Shown: in pieces, positions 27,773-35,988 of the stretch | How positions within the stretch are numbered: position 1 is the first letter of the stretch | Layout: every line of letters begins with the position of its first letter | Assembly (NCBI GenBank): GCA_963677915.2 | Contig: CAXXGE010000007.1 | Span: forward strand, 182,778-246,777 | DNA: 64,000 nucleotides | Direction of reading: 5' to 3' | DNA from: G963677915 sp963677915 | GTDB taxonomy: Bacteria > Bacillota > Clostridia > Lachnospirales > Vallitaleaceae | Position numbers and translations under genes: made by a program | The notes under the pieces: generated by a model | What the model saw: only the letters and a program-made list of their open reading frames with translations | What the model was told of the DNA's origin: nothing | Database searches by the model: none

Positions 27773-27801
27773 AGTATAACATCGTTATGATGCAATGTCA
27801 A
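27773..27801 (-). promoter_or_regulatory. rplJL promoter
   Basis: Perfect TTGACA (27796-27801), 17-base spacer and TATACT (27773-27778), just beyond the rplA stop codon. It feeds the L10 leader. Confidence 0.88.
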
Positions 27802-27813
27802 CAGAAATGCCTA

Positions 27814-28509
27814 TTAATCTTCTACTTTGACAGGATTGACTTTGACGCCAGGTCCCATAGTGGAAGCAACAGTAACACTTCTGAGGTATTGGCCTTTAGC
27901 CGCAGCCGGCTTGGCTTTAATTACTGCACCCATTAAAGTGTGGAAGTTGTCCATCAATTTCTCTGTACCGAAGGAAATTTTTCCGATCGGAACGTGGATG
28001 ATGTTTGTTTTGTCGAGTCTGTACTCGATTTTACCGGCTTTGATATCGGAAATGGCTTTCGCAACATCCATTGTTACAGTACCGGCTTTCGGGTTAGGCA
28101 TAAGTCCTTTTGGTCCAAGAACACGACCAAGACGACCAACGACACCCATCATATCAGGTGTGGCAACAACAACGTCGAATTCCATCCATCCGTCATTCTG
28201 GATTCTTGGAATGAGTTCTTCTGCGCCTACGAAATCTGCACCATTGGCTTCTGCCTCTGCAGCTTTCTCACCTTTTGCAAACACAAGCACTCTGATTGTT
28301 TTACCTGTACCGTGAGGCAAAACAACGGCACCACGTATTTGCTGGTCTGCATGTCTTCCATCAAGACCCATCTTGATATGAGCTTCAACAGTCTCATCAA
28401 ATTTGGCTTTAGCGTTGTTTACAACAAGATCGATCGCTTCATTCGGATCGTATAGCTTTGTTCTGTCTACCATTTTGGCAGCTTCAATATAATTCTTTCC
28501 TCGTTTCAT
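27814..28509 (-). CDS. rplA: 50S ribosomal protein L1
   Basis: This 231-residue protein of the mobile L1 stalk binds 23S rRNA helices 76-78 and guides E-site tRNA exit. It has GRHADQQIRGAVVLPHGTGK and the signature KAGTVTMDVAKAI. L1 commonly represses its own mRNA by binding an rRNA-like leader; such sites are seen before rplA and rplK here. Confidence 0.98.
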   Translation of the reverse strand: MKRGKNYIEAAKMVDRTKLYDPNEAIDLVVNNAKAKFDETVEAHIKMGLDGRHADQQIRGAVVLPHGTGKTIRVLVFAKGEKAAEAEANGADFVGAEELIPRIQNDGWMEFDVVVATPDMMGVVGRLGRVLGPKGLMPNPKAGTVTMDVAKAISDIKAGKIEYRLDKTNIIHVPIGKISFGTEKLMDNFHTLMGAVIKAKPAAAKGQYLRSVTVASTMGPGVKVNPVKVED

Positions 28510-28521
28510 GTTTTACCTCCT

Positions 28522-28551
28522 TGTGGTATAACGGGAGTCAACCCTCCCACA
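28522..28551 (-). promoter_or_regulatory. L1-type binding site before rplA
   Basis: On the minus strand TGTGG and CCACA enclose GGGAG...CTCCC, an outer stem and inner stem separated by an asymmetric loop. The same layout lies before rplK (29021-29050). It sits directly before the rplA ribosome site, where bound L1 would block translation. Confidence 0.6.
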
Positions 28552-28573
28552 GCAACCCTTTTAAGGGTATCTA

Positions 28574-28999
28574 TCAGTCTTCTACAACGATGCCCATGCT
28601 TCGGGCTGTTCCTGAAATCATAGAGATTGCAGTGTCGATATTCGCTGCATTCAGATCAGGCATTTTAAGTTCTGCAATTTTTTGAACTTCCGCTCTGGAA
28701 ATAGTAGCAACCTTTGTTTTGTTTGGAACACCGGATCCGGATTCGATTTTGCATGCTTTCTTAAGAAGAACAGCAGCTGGTGGTGTCTTCGTGATGAAGC
28801 TGAAGCTTCTATCCTGATAGACTGTGATGACAACCGGGATAATCAAGCCTGCTTGATCAGCTGTCTTCGCATTGAATTCTTTGGTAAATTGCATGATGTT
28901 GACACCGTGCTGACCAAGCGCTGGTCCAACTGGTGGAGCCGGAGTAGCTTTGCCGGCAGGAATCTGCAGTTTAATAAATCCTGTAACTTTTTTCGCCAT
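28574..28999 (-). CDS. rplK: 50S ribosomal protein L11
   Basis: This 141-residue protein of the GTPase-associated centre has the N-terminal proline-rich PAGKATPAPPVGPALGQHGV (target area of thiopeptides and RelA sensing) and a C-terminal rRNA-binding domain ending in SARSMGI-type residues (TARSMGIVVED). It is upstream of rplA. Confidence 0.98.
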   Translation of the reverse strand: MAKKVTGFIKLQIPAGKATPAPPVGPALGQHGVNIMQFTKEFNAKTADQAGLIIPVVITVYQDRSFSFITKTPPAAVLLKKACKIESGSGVPNKTKVATISRAEVQKIAELKMPDLNAANIDTAISMISGTARSMGIVVED

Positions 29000-29020
29000 G
29001 ATAGCGCACCTCCTGAAAAA

Positions 29021-29050
29021 TGTGGTAATTGCGGGGATTTCCCTCCCACA
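29021..29050 (-). promoter_or_regulatory. L1-type binding site before rplK
   Basis: TGTGG and CCACA form the outer stem around GGGA-AA-TCCC on the minus strand, 21 bases before the rplK start. Its similarity to the site before rplA (28522-28551) supports a shared binding protein, probably L1. Confidence 0.6.
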
Positions 29051-29113
29051 TGGCCCTCTTTGCCATAAAATCGGGCCAATTGTTGCCTTAATCTTGTTGT
29101 TCGCTTGTTGCCT

Positions 29114-29629
29114 TTAGATCTTACGCATTTTGGTAAAATCAAGCTCAACCGGTGTCTCCCTGCCGAAAATGGACAGGTTGACAATAACTGTCTGCTTATG
29201 CTCGTGGATTTCTTTGACAACGCCGGTGGATCCTTCGAAGGGACCATCCATGACAGCCACGACATCTCCGACAGTCACATCCATCTTGACGACTCTCATA
29301 TCGATACCCATCGCCTGGATTTCGTTTTCCGTCAGCGGAACGGGCTTTGATCCCGGACCAACGAATCCTGTAACACCACGGGTATTTCGTACAACATACC
29401 ATGTGTCGTCGTTCATCAGCATCTTAAGCAGGACGTAGCCGGGGAAAAGCTTCTTTTCCACTTCCTTGCGGGTTCCGTTTTTGTCTTCCAGAACCTTGTG
29501 CAGCGGAACAGCTACCTCTAAAATCTGATCATGCAGTTTTCGGTTTTCAATCAACATTTCTATGTTAGCTTTTACCTTGTTTTCATACCCTGAATAGGTA
29601 TGAACAACATACCATTTTGCCTCTGACAT
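29114..29629 (-). CDS. nusG: transcription elongation factor NusG
   Basis: This 171-residue factor binds the RNA polymerase clamp and adjusts pausing. It has the NGN domain (WYVVHTYSGYENKVKANIE, 6-24; FPGYVLLKM) and a C-terminal KOW domain with DVVAVMDGPFEGSTGVVKEI. It is 13 bases after secE. Confidence 0.98.
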   Translation of the reverse strand: MSEAKWYVVHTYSGYENKVKANIEMLIENRKLHDQILEVAVPLHKVLEDKNGTRKEVEKKLFPGYVLLKMLMNDDTWYVVRNTRGVTGFVGPGSKPVPLTENEIQAMGIDMRVVKMDVTVGDVVAVMDGPFEGSTGVVKEIHEHKQTVIVNLSIFGRETPVELDFTKMRKI

Positions 29630-29642
29630 AGAACCATCCTTT

Positions 29643-29843
29643 TTATAGACTTAGTAATTGTACAACGATAAAACTGTAAAACGTATCGATCAGATAAATG
29701 ACCAACCCAAGAGCCAACGCTACAGATATTACTGTACCGGACTGTTTCATGAGGGTTGAGAAATTCGGCCAGACGATATTCTTGAACTCGCCTTTAATCG
29801 CTTTGAAAAAGCTCTTCTTTCTTGTTGCCGTTGCTTCACTCAT
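29643..29843 (-). CDS. secE: preprotein translocase subunit SecE
   Basis: This 66-residue single-membrane-span subunit clamps SecY. It has the amphipathic segment FKAIKGEFKNIVWPNFSTLM followed by a hydrophobic helix (about 40-58). The ATG at 29843 with AAAGGA ten bases upstream is preferred; a GTG three codons earlier is possible. It sits between rpmG and nusG as usual. Confidence 0.95.
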   Translation of the reverse strand: MSEATATRKKSFFKAIKGEFKNIVWPNFSTLMKQSGTVISVALALGLVIYLIDTFYSFIVVQLLSL

Positions 29844-29882
29844 TGCCTTCACATCCTTTGCTTTATCAGCCAGTACACGTTC

Positions 29883-30032
29883 CTATTTCGTTTCCTTGTG
29901 GTTTGTGTGTTTTCTGCAGAACCTGCAGTATTTCTTGGTTTCCATGCGTTCCGGATGATTCTTCTTCTCTTTTGTCATGTTGTAGTTTCTTTGCTTGCAT
30001 TCGGTACATTCCAGTGTGATTTTAACTCGCAC
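29883..30032 (-). CDS. rpmG: 50S ribosomal protein L33
   Basis: This 49-residue zinc-ribbon protein has CTEC (9-12) and CRFC (36-39). It starts with GTG at 30032, eight bases after GGAGG, reading MRVKITLECTECKQRNYN. It is the first gene of the rpmG-secE-nusG-rplKA operon, directly behind a strong promoter. Confidence 0.96.
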   Translation of the reverse strand: MRVKITLECTECKQRNYNMTKEKKNHPERMETKKYCRFCRKHTNHKETK

Positions 30033-30106
30033 AACTTCCACCTCCACTTTTGTTTAAGTTAAGAAAAAAAGCACATAAAAAAAAGCCCTACAAATGTGCA
30101 CATATA

Positions 30107-30135
30107 AATTTATCACAGGCAGGCGGAAGTGTCAA
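30107..30135 (-). promoter_or_regulatory. rpmG-secE-nusG promoter
   Basis: TTGACA (30130-30135), 17-base spacer, TAAATT (30107-30112) on the minus strand. It lies in the 135-base gap between comF and rpmG, with a leader of about 70 bases rich in T. Confidence 0.85.
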
Positions 30136-30167
30136 GACTTTCTTTCGACGGTTGGGTCTTCCGATGG

Positions 30168-30902
30168 TCAGTAACCTGCGCCTATTGCCAGCACAAGAAA
30201 GTATACCTTGTCGGCACCCGCCTTCTGCAGTGCCCGGGCACAGGCATCTACTGTAGCACCCGACGTAAAAATATCATCGACCACAAGGATGTTGCTTTCG
30301 GCGACCTGCTCCCGTTTATGCCTGTTTATGATAATAGCTTCCTTTAAGTTGCTTCGCCGCTCTGTGTTGTTCAACCCATGCTGGGGTGATGTCTCCTTGT
30401 CCCTTAAAAGTGCATCCTGAATGACAGGCAGTTCCAACAGCTCACCAAGTTCTGCAGCCATCAAACGGCAGTGGTCGAATCCCCGCTCTTTCAATCTGCC
30501 GGGGTGAAGGGGCACAGGAACGATTGCATCAATTTCCCATCCAGCTGTCGCTTTATAATAGGCAGCCGCTTCCTTCGCAAATGAAACCGCAAGATCCGGT
30601 TTGCCTCTGTACTTGAATCGGTGAATGCTGTCTTTCACCTGTCCAGTGTACAGCCAGACCCCTCTTCCCGATTCGAACTTTCTCTCCAGCCTTGAACAAT
30701 CATAACAAAGTTCTCCGCTTGTGGAAGGGTGATGTTTGCCGCATTTGATGCATAAGCTGCCTAGAAGGCACAACGCTTCTGAAACCGGAAGGCACTTCGG
30801 GCATACCCCTCTGTCGAATCCGTATGGCAGCACCTCATCACAGATAACGCAGCGGTTGGGATAGACAAGCTCCAGCAGTTTCTCTATGAAATTCTTAAAC
30901 AT
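30168..30902 (-). CDS. comF: ComF family protein (phosphoribosyltransferase-like)
   Basis: This 244-residue cytosolic protein resembles ComFC, needed for DNA uptake in naturally competent bacteria and a partner of the ComFA helicase. The N-terminal part has four CxxC pairs (CVIC 18-21, CPKC, CIKC, CYDC) forming zinc ribbons. The C-terminal part has the PRPP-binding motif NILVVDDIFTSGAT. It overlaps recD2 by eight bases, so the two are probably translated together. No ComFA is in the window, so competence cannot be inferred. Confidence 0.92.
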   Translation of the reverse strand: MFKNFIEKLLELVYPNRCVICDEVLPYGFDRGVCPKCLPVSEALCLLGSLCIKCGKHHPSTSGELCYDCSRLERKFESGRGVWLYTGQVKDSIHRFKYRGKPDLAVSFAKEAAAYYKATAGWEIDAIVPVPLHPGRLKERGFDHCRLMAAELGELLELPVIQDALLRDKETSPQHGLNNTERRSNLKEAIIINRHKREQVAESNILVVDDIFTSGATVDACARALQKAGADKVYFLVLAIGAGY

Positions 30903-33117
30903 GCAGATCGAATACGCTCTTGATTTGTTCCTGGAGGGACGTATGCCGTTCCACCTCTTTCTTGTTGTCGATCATCTGCCTCACCACAGCATCGGAGCCG
31001 ACCAGCACAGCGTAACGCCGGGCCCTGGTTACACCCGTATATAGAAGGTTTCTCGTAAGCAGCATGCTGGGCCCTTTGAATATCGGCATGACGATGACCG
31101 GATACTCGCTGCCTTGAGACTTGTGTATGGTTATTGCATAGGCCAGTTCCAGTTCATCCAAATTGTCAAAGCCGTATTCCACTACTTTGTCATCATCAAA
31201 CTGGACGGTCACCTTTTCAGAATACTTGTTTATCTCAACGATCCTGCCCATGTCGCCGTTGAAAACACCCAAGCCCTCGTCCACAACGAATTTGTAGCCG
31301 CTGACTACTTTCCACTGGATATTGTAGTTGTTCCTGATTTGCATGACCTTGTCGCCTTCCCGGTAAATCCTATCCCGGTATAGCTTTTCAACCTTCTTGT
31401 TGTCTGCCGGATTCAAGGCTTTCTGAAGCACGATGTTCAGGTTTTCAACCCCCAGAAGCCCTTTTCTGGTCGGCGTCAGTACCTGTATGCCGTCCCTTGC
31501 GTCCAGTTTCGCAAACTTGGGGAGCCTTGTTTCTATCAGTGTAAGCAATTCGGCCATAATGTCTTCTGGTCTGTTTCTTCCAATAAAAAAGAAATCCTTT
31601 TTGTTGGATGCCAGGTCAAAAGCCTCGCCTGTATTGATTTTATGTGCATTGACGACGATATCGCTTTCCCTGGCCTGCCTGAATATTGTTTCCAGTTTTA
31701 CTGTATTGATGTTTCCAGAATGGATCATATCTTTCAGTACGTTCCCCGGTCCGACGGATGGAAGCTGGTCCTTGTCCCCTACGAATATAACCTGCGTGCC
31801 GGGTACGATCGCTTTGAGAAGATGGTAAAGCAGGACGATATCCAGCATAGACGTCTCATCGATAATGACAACATCGGCTTCAAGCGGGAATTCTTCATTC
31901 CTCTCGAATCGTTGGTTGGCTTCGTCTTTGCCGTAGTTGATTTCAAGAAGCCTGTGAATCGTTTTCGCCTGTCTTCCTGTCGTTTCCGTCATGCGTTTGG
32001 CCGCCCTGCCAGTCGGTGCTGCAAGCAGGACAATGCGGTCATTTTCTTCCATCAGCTCGATGATGGCATTGATTGTCGTCGTCTTGCCCGTTCCGGGGCC
32101 CCCTGTGATTATGAGGACGCCGGCACTCATGGCTTCGTCGATGGCCATTACCTGGTTCGCATCAAAGTCGATGCCGGTTTTCTTTTCCAACGCTTCAATG
32201 GTATGGTCGTCGACTGAATGGTCAAGCCCTCTTGCATGGTCCAGTTCATAGAGCTTGGCTGCAGCGTATTGCTCCATCTGGTGGAAGAGTGTCAGGTACA
32301 CGCGTTCCTGGTCTTGACGCCTGTCCACGATGATGCTCCCCTTGATCTGCAGTTCCAGCAGGGAGTTTTCAAGTTCCAGGACCGGCAGCATCAGCAGATC
32401 GTATGCCCGTGGTATAAGATCCTCCTTCAGCATATAGGTATGGCCGTCCGTTGCCTGCTTTTTCAAGATATGAAGGATAGCAGCCATCATTCTGTGTTCT
32501 GATTGCGGGTCGAATCCCATTTTTTCGGCTATGGCATCTGCAATCCTGAAGGAAATGCCCTGGATGTCTTCAGCCAGTCGATAAGGATTGCTTTTTACGA
32601 TTTCGAAAGTCTTGTCTTTGTAGAAGTTGAAGATTTTAAGGGCATAGGTCAGTGACAGGCCATATTCCTGAAGGAAAATGACGCCTTGCCGAAGTGCTCT
32701 TTGTTCATAGAACCTGGTGGCGATTTCCTGGGCTTTCCTGGTACTGATTCCTTTGACTTCGGCCAGCCTTTCAGGTTCCGATTCAATAATATAGAATGTC
32801 TGCATATCGAACTTGGCAACAATTTTACCCGCCATGACAGGACCGATGCCTTTGATCGCACCGGAACCGAGATACCGTTCCATGGCAGATTTTTCAGTCG
32901 GAATGTCCGTTTCGATATATGTGACCTGAAGCTGCTTGCCGTAGATCGGATGGGAGATGAAGTCGCCTTCCGCGCGGATCAGCTCTCCGACAGACACGCC
33001 AAACATATTGCCGACCACCGTCATCTCCCTGCCGTCGGCAGAAACGCTTATAACGCTGTAACCGTTGTCTTCATTCCTGTATATGATGTCTTCTACAATA
33101 CCTTCGATTTTTTCCAT
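30895..33117 (-). CDS. recD2: RecD-like 5'-3' DNA helicase RecD2
   Basis: This 740-residue SF1B helicase has the RecD2 N-terminal OB and helix-hairpin-helix region (GSGAIKGIGPVMAGKIVAKF; EVKGISTRKAQEIA), Walker A GGPGTGKTTT near 340, the DE(T)S Walker B (VVIIDETSMLD), VGDKDQLPSVGPGNVL and the C-terminal UvrD-like VTRARRYAVLVG. RecD2 proteins act in replication fork and repair transactions without RecBC. No good ribosome site precedes its ATG; the upstream bases form a GC-rich hairpin. Confidence 0.96.
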   Translation of the reverse strand: MEKIEGIVEDIIYRNEDNGYSVISVSADGREMTVVGNMFGVSVGELIRAEGDFISHPIYGKQLQVTYIETDIPTEKSAMERYLGSGAIKGIGPVMAGKIVAKFDMQTFYIIESEPERLAEVKGISTRKAQEIATRFYEQRALRQGVIFLQEYGLSLTYALKIFNFYKDKTFEIVKSNPYRLAEDIQGISFRIADAIAEKMGFDPQSEHRMMAAILHILKKQATDGHTYMLKEDLIPRAYDLLMLPVLELENSLLELQIKGSIIVDRRQDQERVYLTLFHQMEQYAAAKLYELDHARGLDHSVDDHTIEALEKKTGIDFDANQVMAIDEAMSAGVLIITGGPGTGKTTTINAIIELMEENDRIVLLAAPTGRAAKRMTETTGRQAKTIHRLLEINYGKDEANQRFERNEEFPLEADVVIIDETSMLDIVLLYHLLKAIVPGTQVIFVGDKDQLPSVGPGNVLKDMIHSGNINTVKLETIFRQARESDIVVNAHKINTGEAFDLASNKKDFFFIGRNRPEDIMAELLTLIETRLPKFAKLDARDGIQVLTPTRKGLLGVENLNIVLQKALNPADNKKVEKLYRDRIYREGDKVMQIRNNYNIQWKVVSGYKFVVDEGLGVFNGDMGRIVEINKYSEKVTVQFDDDKVVEYGFDNLDELELAYAITIHKSQGSEYPVIVMPIFKGPSMLLTRNLLYTGVTRARRYAVLVGSDAVVRQMIDNKKEVERHTSLQEQIKSVFDLHV

Positions 33118-33124
33118 AATAATA

Positions 33125-33153
33125 GGGGACAGCCCCGATACCGGTCTGTCCCC
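33125..33153 (-). other. hairpin between metK and recD2
   Basis: GGGGACAG (33125-33132) and CTGTCCCC (33146-33153) form an eight-pair stem. On the minus strand it is followed by TATTATTATG, the last three bases being the recD2 start. The lack of a pure U-run makes it a weak terminator; it also occupies the place where a ribosome site would be, so it could limit recD2 translation. Confidence 0.5.
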
Positions 33154-33162
33154 GAGCCCCCT

Positions 33163-34338
33163 TTATAGCGCCGCTTTCAATATGTCGACTTTATCAGTTT
33201 TTTCCCATGGCAGATGGATGTCCGTTCTTCCGAAATGTCCATAGGCTGCTGTTTGTCGGTATATCGGCTTTCTCAGGTCAAGATCACGGATGATAGCCGC
33301 TGGCCTGAGGTCAAAATTTTCTTTGATGATTTCTGTGATTCTTTCGTCAGATACGATACCTGTACCTTCCGTGTTGACATATATGGAAATCGGATGGGCG
33401 ACACCTATCGCATAAGCCAGTTCGATTTCACAGCGCTTAGCAATGCCAGCCGCCACTATGTTCTTAGCGACATAGCGGGCTGCATAGGCTGCCGAGCGGT
33501 CCACCTTCGTTGGATCTTTGCCGGAGAATGCACCCCCGCCATGGCTGGCATAGCCGCCATACGTGTCAACGATGATCTTTCTGCCTGTCAGTCCTGCATC
33601 CCCTTGAGGGCCGCCGACAACGAATCTTCCAGTCGGGTTGATGTAGTACTTTGTATCAATCAGCAGTTCTTTCGGTATGACCGCTTTGACGACATGCTCT
33701 ATGATATCTTCTTCAATCTGCTCATGACTGACGAACTCATCATGCTGGCTTGATACGACCACTGTATCGACACGCACCGGCACGTCATCCACATATTCCA
33801 CTGTGACCTGTGCTTTTCCATCCGGTCTCAGATAGGAAAGCACGTCATCCTTCCTCACTTGGGAAAGGCGCCTTGTCAAACGGTGGGCCAGCGCAATCGG
33901 CAGCGGCATCAGCTCTTCCGTTTCATCGCACGCAAAACCGATCATCATACCCTGGTCACCGGCGCCAACCAGATCCAGTTCATCCAGGTCACCCATTTTG
34001 TGCTCCAGCGCTTCGTCGACACCCATCGCAATGTCTTTGGACTGCTCATCCAGCGTTGTCAACACCGCACAGGTCTCATAGTCGAAGCCGTATTTGGCTC
34101 TTGTATAGCCGATTTCTTCCACAGTTTTCCTTACTATTTTAGGGATATCCACATAACAGTCCGTGGTGATTTCTCCCATTACAACAACCATACCGGTCGT
34201 AACAGCAGTCTCGCAGGCTACACGCGCATCCGGATCATGCTCTAGAATCGCATCCAGTACTGAATCTGAAATCTGGTCACAGATTTTATCAGGATGTCCT
34301 TCAGTTACCGATTCTGAAGTAAACAGTCTTTTTGACAT
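33163..34338 (-). CDS. metK: S-adenosylmethionine synthetase
   Basis: This 391-residue enzyme makes S-adenosylmethionine from ATP and methionine. It has the N-terminal RLFTSESVTEGHPDKICDQI, the hexapeptide GAGDQG, and the P-loop-like GGAFSGKDPTKVDRS. It starts directly after the stop of the upstream membrane-protein gene (TAGATG), so the pair is probably co-translated. I see no SAM riboswitch upstream. Confidence 0.98.
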   Translation of the reverse strand: MSKRLFTSESVTEGHPDKICDQISDSVLDAILEHDPDARVACETAVTTGMVVVMGEITTDCYVDIPKIVRKTVEEIGYTRAKYGFDYETCAVLTTLDEQSKDIAMGVDEALEHKMGDLDELDLVGAGDQGMMIGFACDETEELMPLPIALAHRLTRRLSQVRKDDVLSYLRPDGKAQVTVEYVDDVPVRVDTVVVSSQHDEFVSHEQIEEDIIEHVVKAVIPKELLIDTKYYINPTGRFVVGGPQGDAGLTGRKIIVDTYGGYASHGGGAFSGKDPTKVDRSAAYAARYVAKNIVAAGIAKRCEIELAYAIGVAHPISIYVNTEGTGIVSDERITEIIKENFDLRPAAIIRDLDLRKPIYRQTAAYGHFGRTDIHLPWEKTDKVDILKAAL

Positions 34339-34809
34339 CTATTTTCCTCCTAATGTAAATGTTAAAACTCCTTGGGCTACAAGCATTATTATGCAGCCGC
34401 AAACGACCGCTCCGGCCATAATTGTGAGGAGTGATTTCCTGAAGTCGAGCTTTAGCAGCGCCGCCACGAAAGATCCTGTCCACACACCAGTCATCGGCAG
34501 CGGGAATGCGACAAACGCAAACAGCCCCAACAGTTCGTATTTAACAATGTTTTTACCTCTTTTCATCGCACTATGTTCATACCAGTCGGCGATTTTCTTC
34601 AAATGCTCGAACCGCCGCATCCATTCAATCACTTTTGGAACAAACAGCAATATGAAAGGTGCCGGGACCAGCGCGCCCACCCATGTGTAGATAAACGCTT
34701 CGATCCAGTTCATGTCAAAAGAAAGCGCCAAAGGGATTGCCGCCTTCTGCTCCAACACCGGCAAGGCAGACATGGCAACAATGAGGATTATTTGCTTAAG
34801 CTGATTCAT
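34339..34809 (-). CDS. small multidrug-export family membrane protein (COG2426)
   Basis: This 156-residue protein has about four hydrophobic segments: 8-24, 38-57, 93-110 and 130-150. The P-A-I-P-L-A loop after the first helix and the PLPMTGVWTGS segment match the family called small multidrug export protein. The transport function is only a family name; the substrate is unknown. It is immediately upstream of metK, and a TGN-extended TATAAT lies upstream. Confidence 0.8.
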   Translation of the reverse strand: MNQLKQIILIVAMSALPVLEQKAAIPLALSFDMNWIEAFIYTWVGALVPAPFILLFVPKVIEWMRRFEHLKKIADWYEHSAMKRGKNIVKYELLGLFAFVAFPLPMTGVWTGSFVAALLKLDFRKSLLTIMAGAVVCGCIIMLVAQGVLTFTLGGK

Positions 34810-34856
34810 ACTCTGTCCTTTCCATAGGCTGTAAAAGTATCGTATTTCGAAAAAAC

Positions 34857-34885
34857 ATTATATCACACTATTCTGCACGTGTCAG
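34857..34885 (-). promoter_or_regulatory. extended -10 promoter for the export protein and metK
   Basis: Perfect TATAAT (34857-34862) preceded by TGA gives an extended -10 on the minus strand, just after the glycosidase stop. The -35 (GCTGAC at an 18-base spacing) is poor. Confidence 0.5.
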
Positions 34886-35902
34886 CAAAATACTGTGTGC
34901 GACACCTCTCTCTTCGCCTCCAGACGGCACATTGGCCACTTTCCCGCCAAGCACCAAAGTTGAAGACGCGCCTCCGTCGAGAAATGCCGCATCTGTACAT
35001 CCGGCGTCCAGCATCAGCTGTGCAGCCTGCAGGCCTGTGATGCCTTCGCTGATGCCGGGATTCCTTCCATCCACCACAACCAGCACCAACTCGCCGTTTC
35101 TGTTGACACCAGCCAGTGTTCGCGGCGCGAGGGCATTCGTGGGCCCGATATAGGATTCGTAAGGCTTCAACGCTATCACGCCATCTTTCAGCAGCCAGCC
35201 TCCCGTTTGGAATGCCTCGTCTATGTCAAAGGGTGCATCCGCATAGTAGGATTGCCAGATGCACGGATCACCCACCGAAACCGATGCCCTGCTTTTCCCC
35301 ACCGTTGTCAGGATGTAGTCGTAACCATCGAGCATCACAGGCTTGTCCGTCCGGGTGATATCCTTCAGCCGGCCGTCTTTGATACAGTAATTGATGCAGT
35401 ATCTTCTGACTCTTGTCGACTTCCCATATTCCTGCGTAAACAGCACCGTTTGCCCGTCATACACTGCGTCATTGACAGCTGAGACTTTCATCTTGACGCC
35501 GCCAACTATGACTTCCGAGGACACCTCCAGCTCGCCTATTGCCACCTCTCCATTTGTTGACACCATGACCGACGGAGCACCGATGTCCCGAGTCGAAATG
35601 GGCTTTCCGTCGACGATCATGATACCCGCAGGGCTCCCCAGATAGTTGTAGAACATACCGTTGACAGCCACATCGGCATCATAACGTCCAGCCATTGACG
35701 ATACCCCCTCTATTCCATAAAACAAATCGAAGGAGAGGGCCTGCTGCAGGACGACTTTACCGGACCGGAGGTCGGCTTCAATGGTATAGACCGTTTCGGG
35801 ACGTCCGCCTATGAAATTCTGTTCTTTCCTATAACCAAGGCCGGATGCAAGCGACGGTGCCGCCAGCGCCAGCGCCAGTGCAAGTGCTATTATTTTGACC
35901 AC
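34868..35902 (-). CDS. secreted phosphodiester glycosidase domain protein (NAGPA-like)
   Basis: This 344-residue protein starts with a signal peptide, MVKIIALALALALAAPSLASG, so it is exported. The mature part matches the NAGPA/DUF2233 fold of phosphodiester glycosidases: VAVNGMFYNYLG, LAGVNRNGELVLVVVDGR and the C-terminal CTDAAFLDGGASSTLV. Substrates of bacterial members are largely unknown; cell-wall or glycan phosphodiesters are likely. The GTG at 35902 is chosen because AAAGGAGG lies seven bases before it and the signal peptide starts there; an upstream ATG adds 16 non-signal residues. Confidence 0.82.
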   Translation of the reverse strand: MVKIIALALALALAAPSLASGLGYRKEQNFIGGRPETVYTIEADLRSGKVVLQQALSFDLFYGIEGVSSMAGRYDADVAVNGMFYNYLGSPAGIMIVDGKPISTRDIGAPSVMVSTNGEVAIGELEVSSEVIVGGVKMKVSAVNDAVYDGQTVLFTQEYGKSTRVRRYCINYCIKDGRLKDITRTDKPVMLDGYDYILTTVGKSRASVSVGDPCIWQSYYADAPFDIDEAFQTGGWLLKDGVIALKPYESYIGPTNALAPRTLAGVNRNGELVLVVVDGRNPGISEGITGLQAAQLMLDAGCTDAAFLDGGASSTLVLGGKVANVPSGGEERGVAHSILLTRAE

Positions 35903-35949
35903 TGGTCTGCCTCCTTTCCCGTGTGCAACACTCGAGAACGGCACACTCA

Positions 35950-35977
35950 CAACAAAACCCTCCTGTAAACAGGAGGG
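35950..35977 (-). terminator. terminator after mreB
   Basis: CCCTCCTG (35958-35965) and CAGGAGGG (35970-35977) pair perfectly around TAAA; the minus strand continues TTTTGTTG. It lies 11 bases after the mreB stop codon. Confidence 0.93.
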
Positions 35978-35988
35978 CTCGATAATGT

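Noticed and set aside
34339..34866. Possible SAM riboswitch before metK
   Set aside because: metK is directly fused to the upstream gene by TAGATG, and the upstream gap of 58 bases is too short for a SAM riboswitch.
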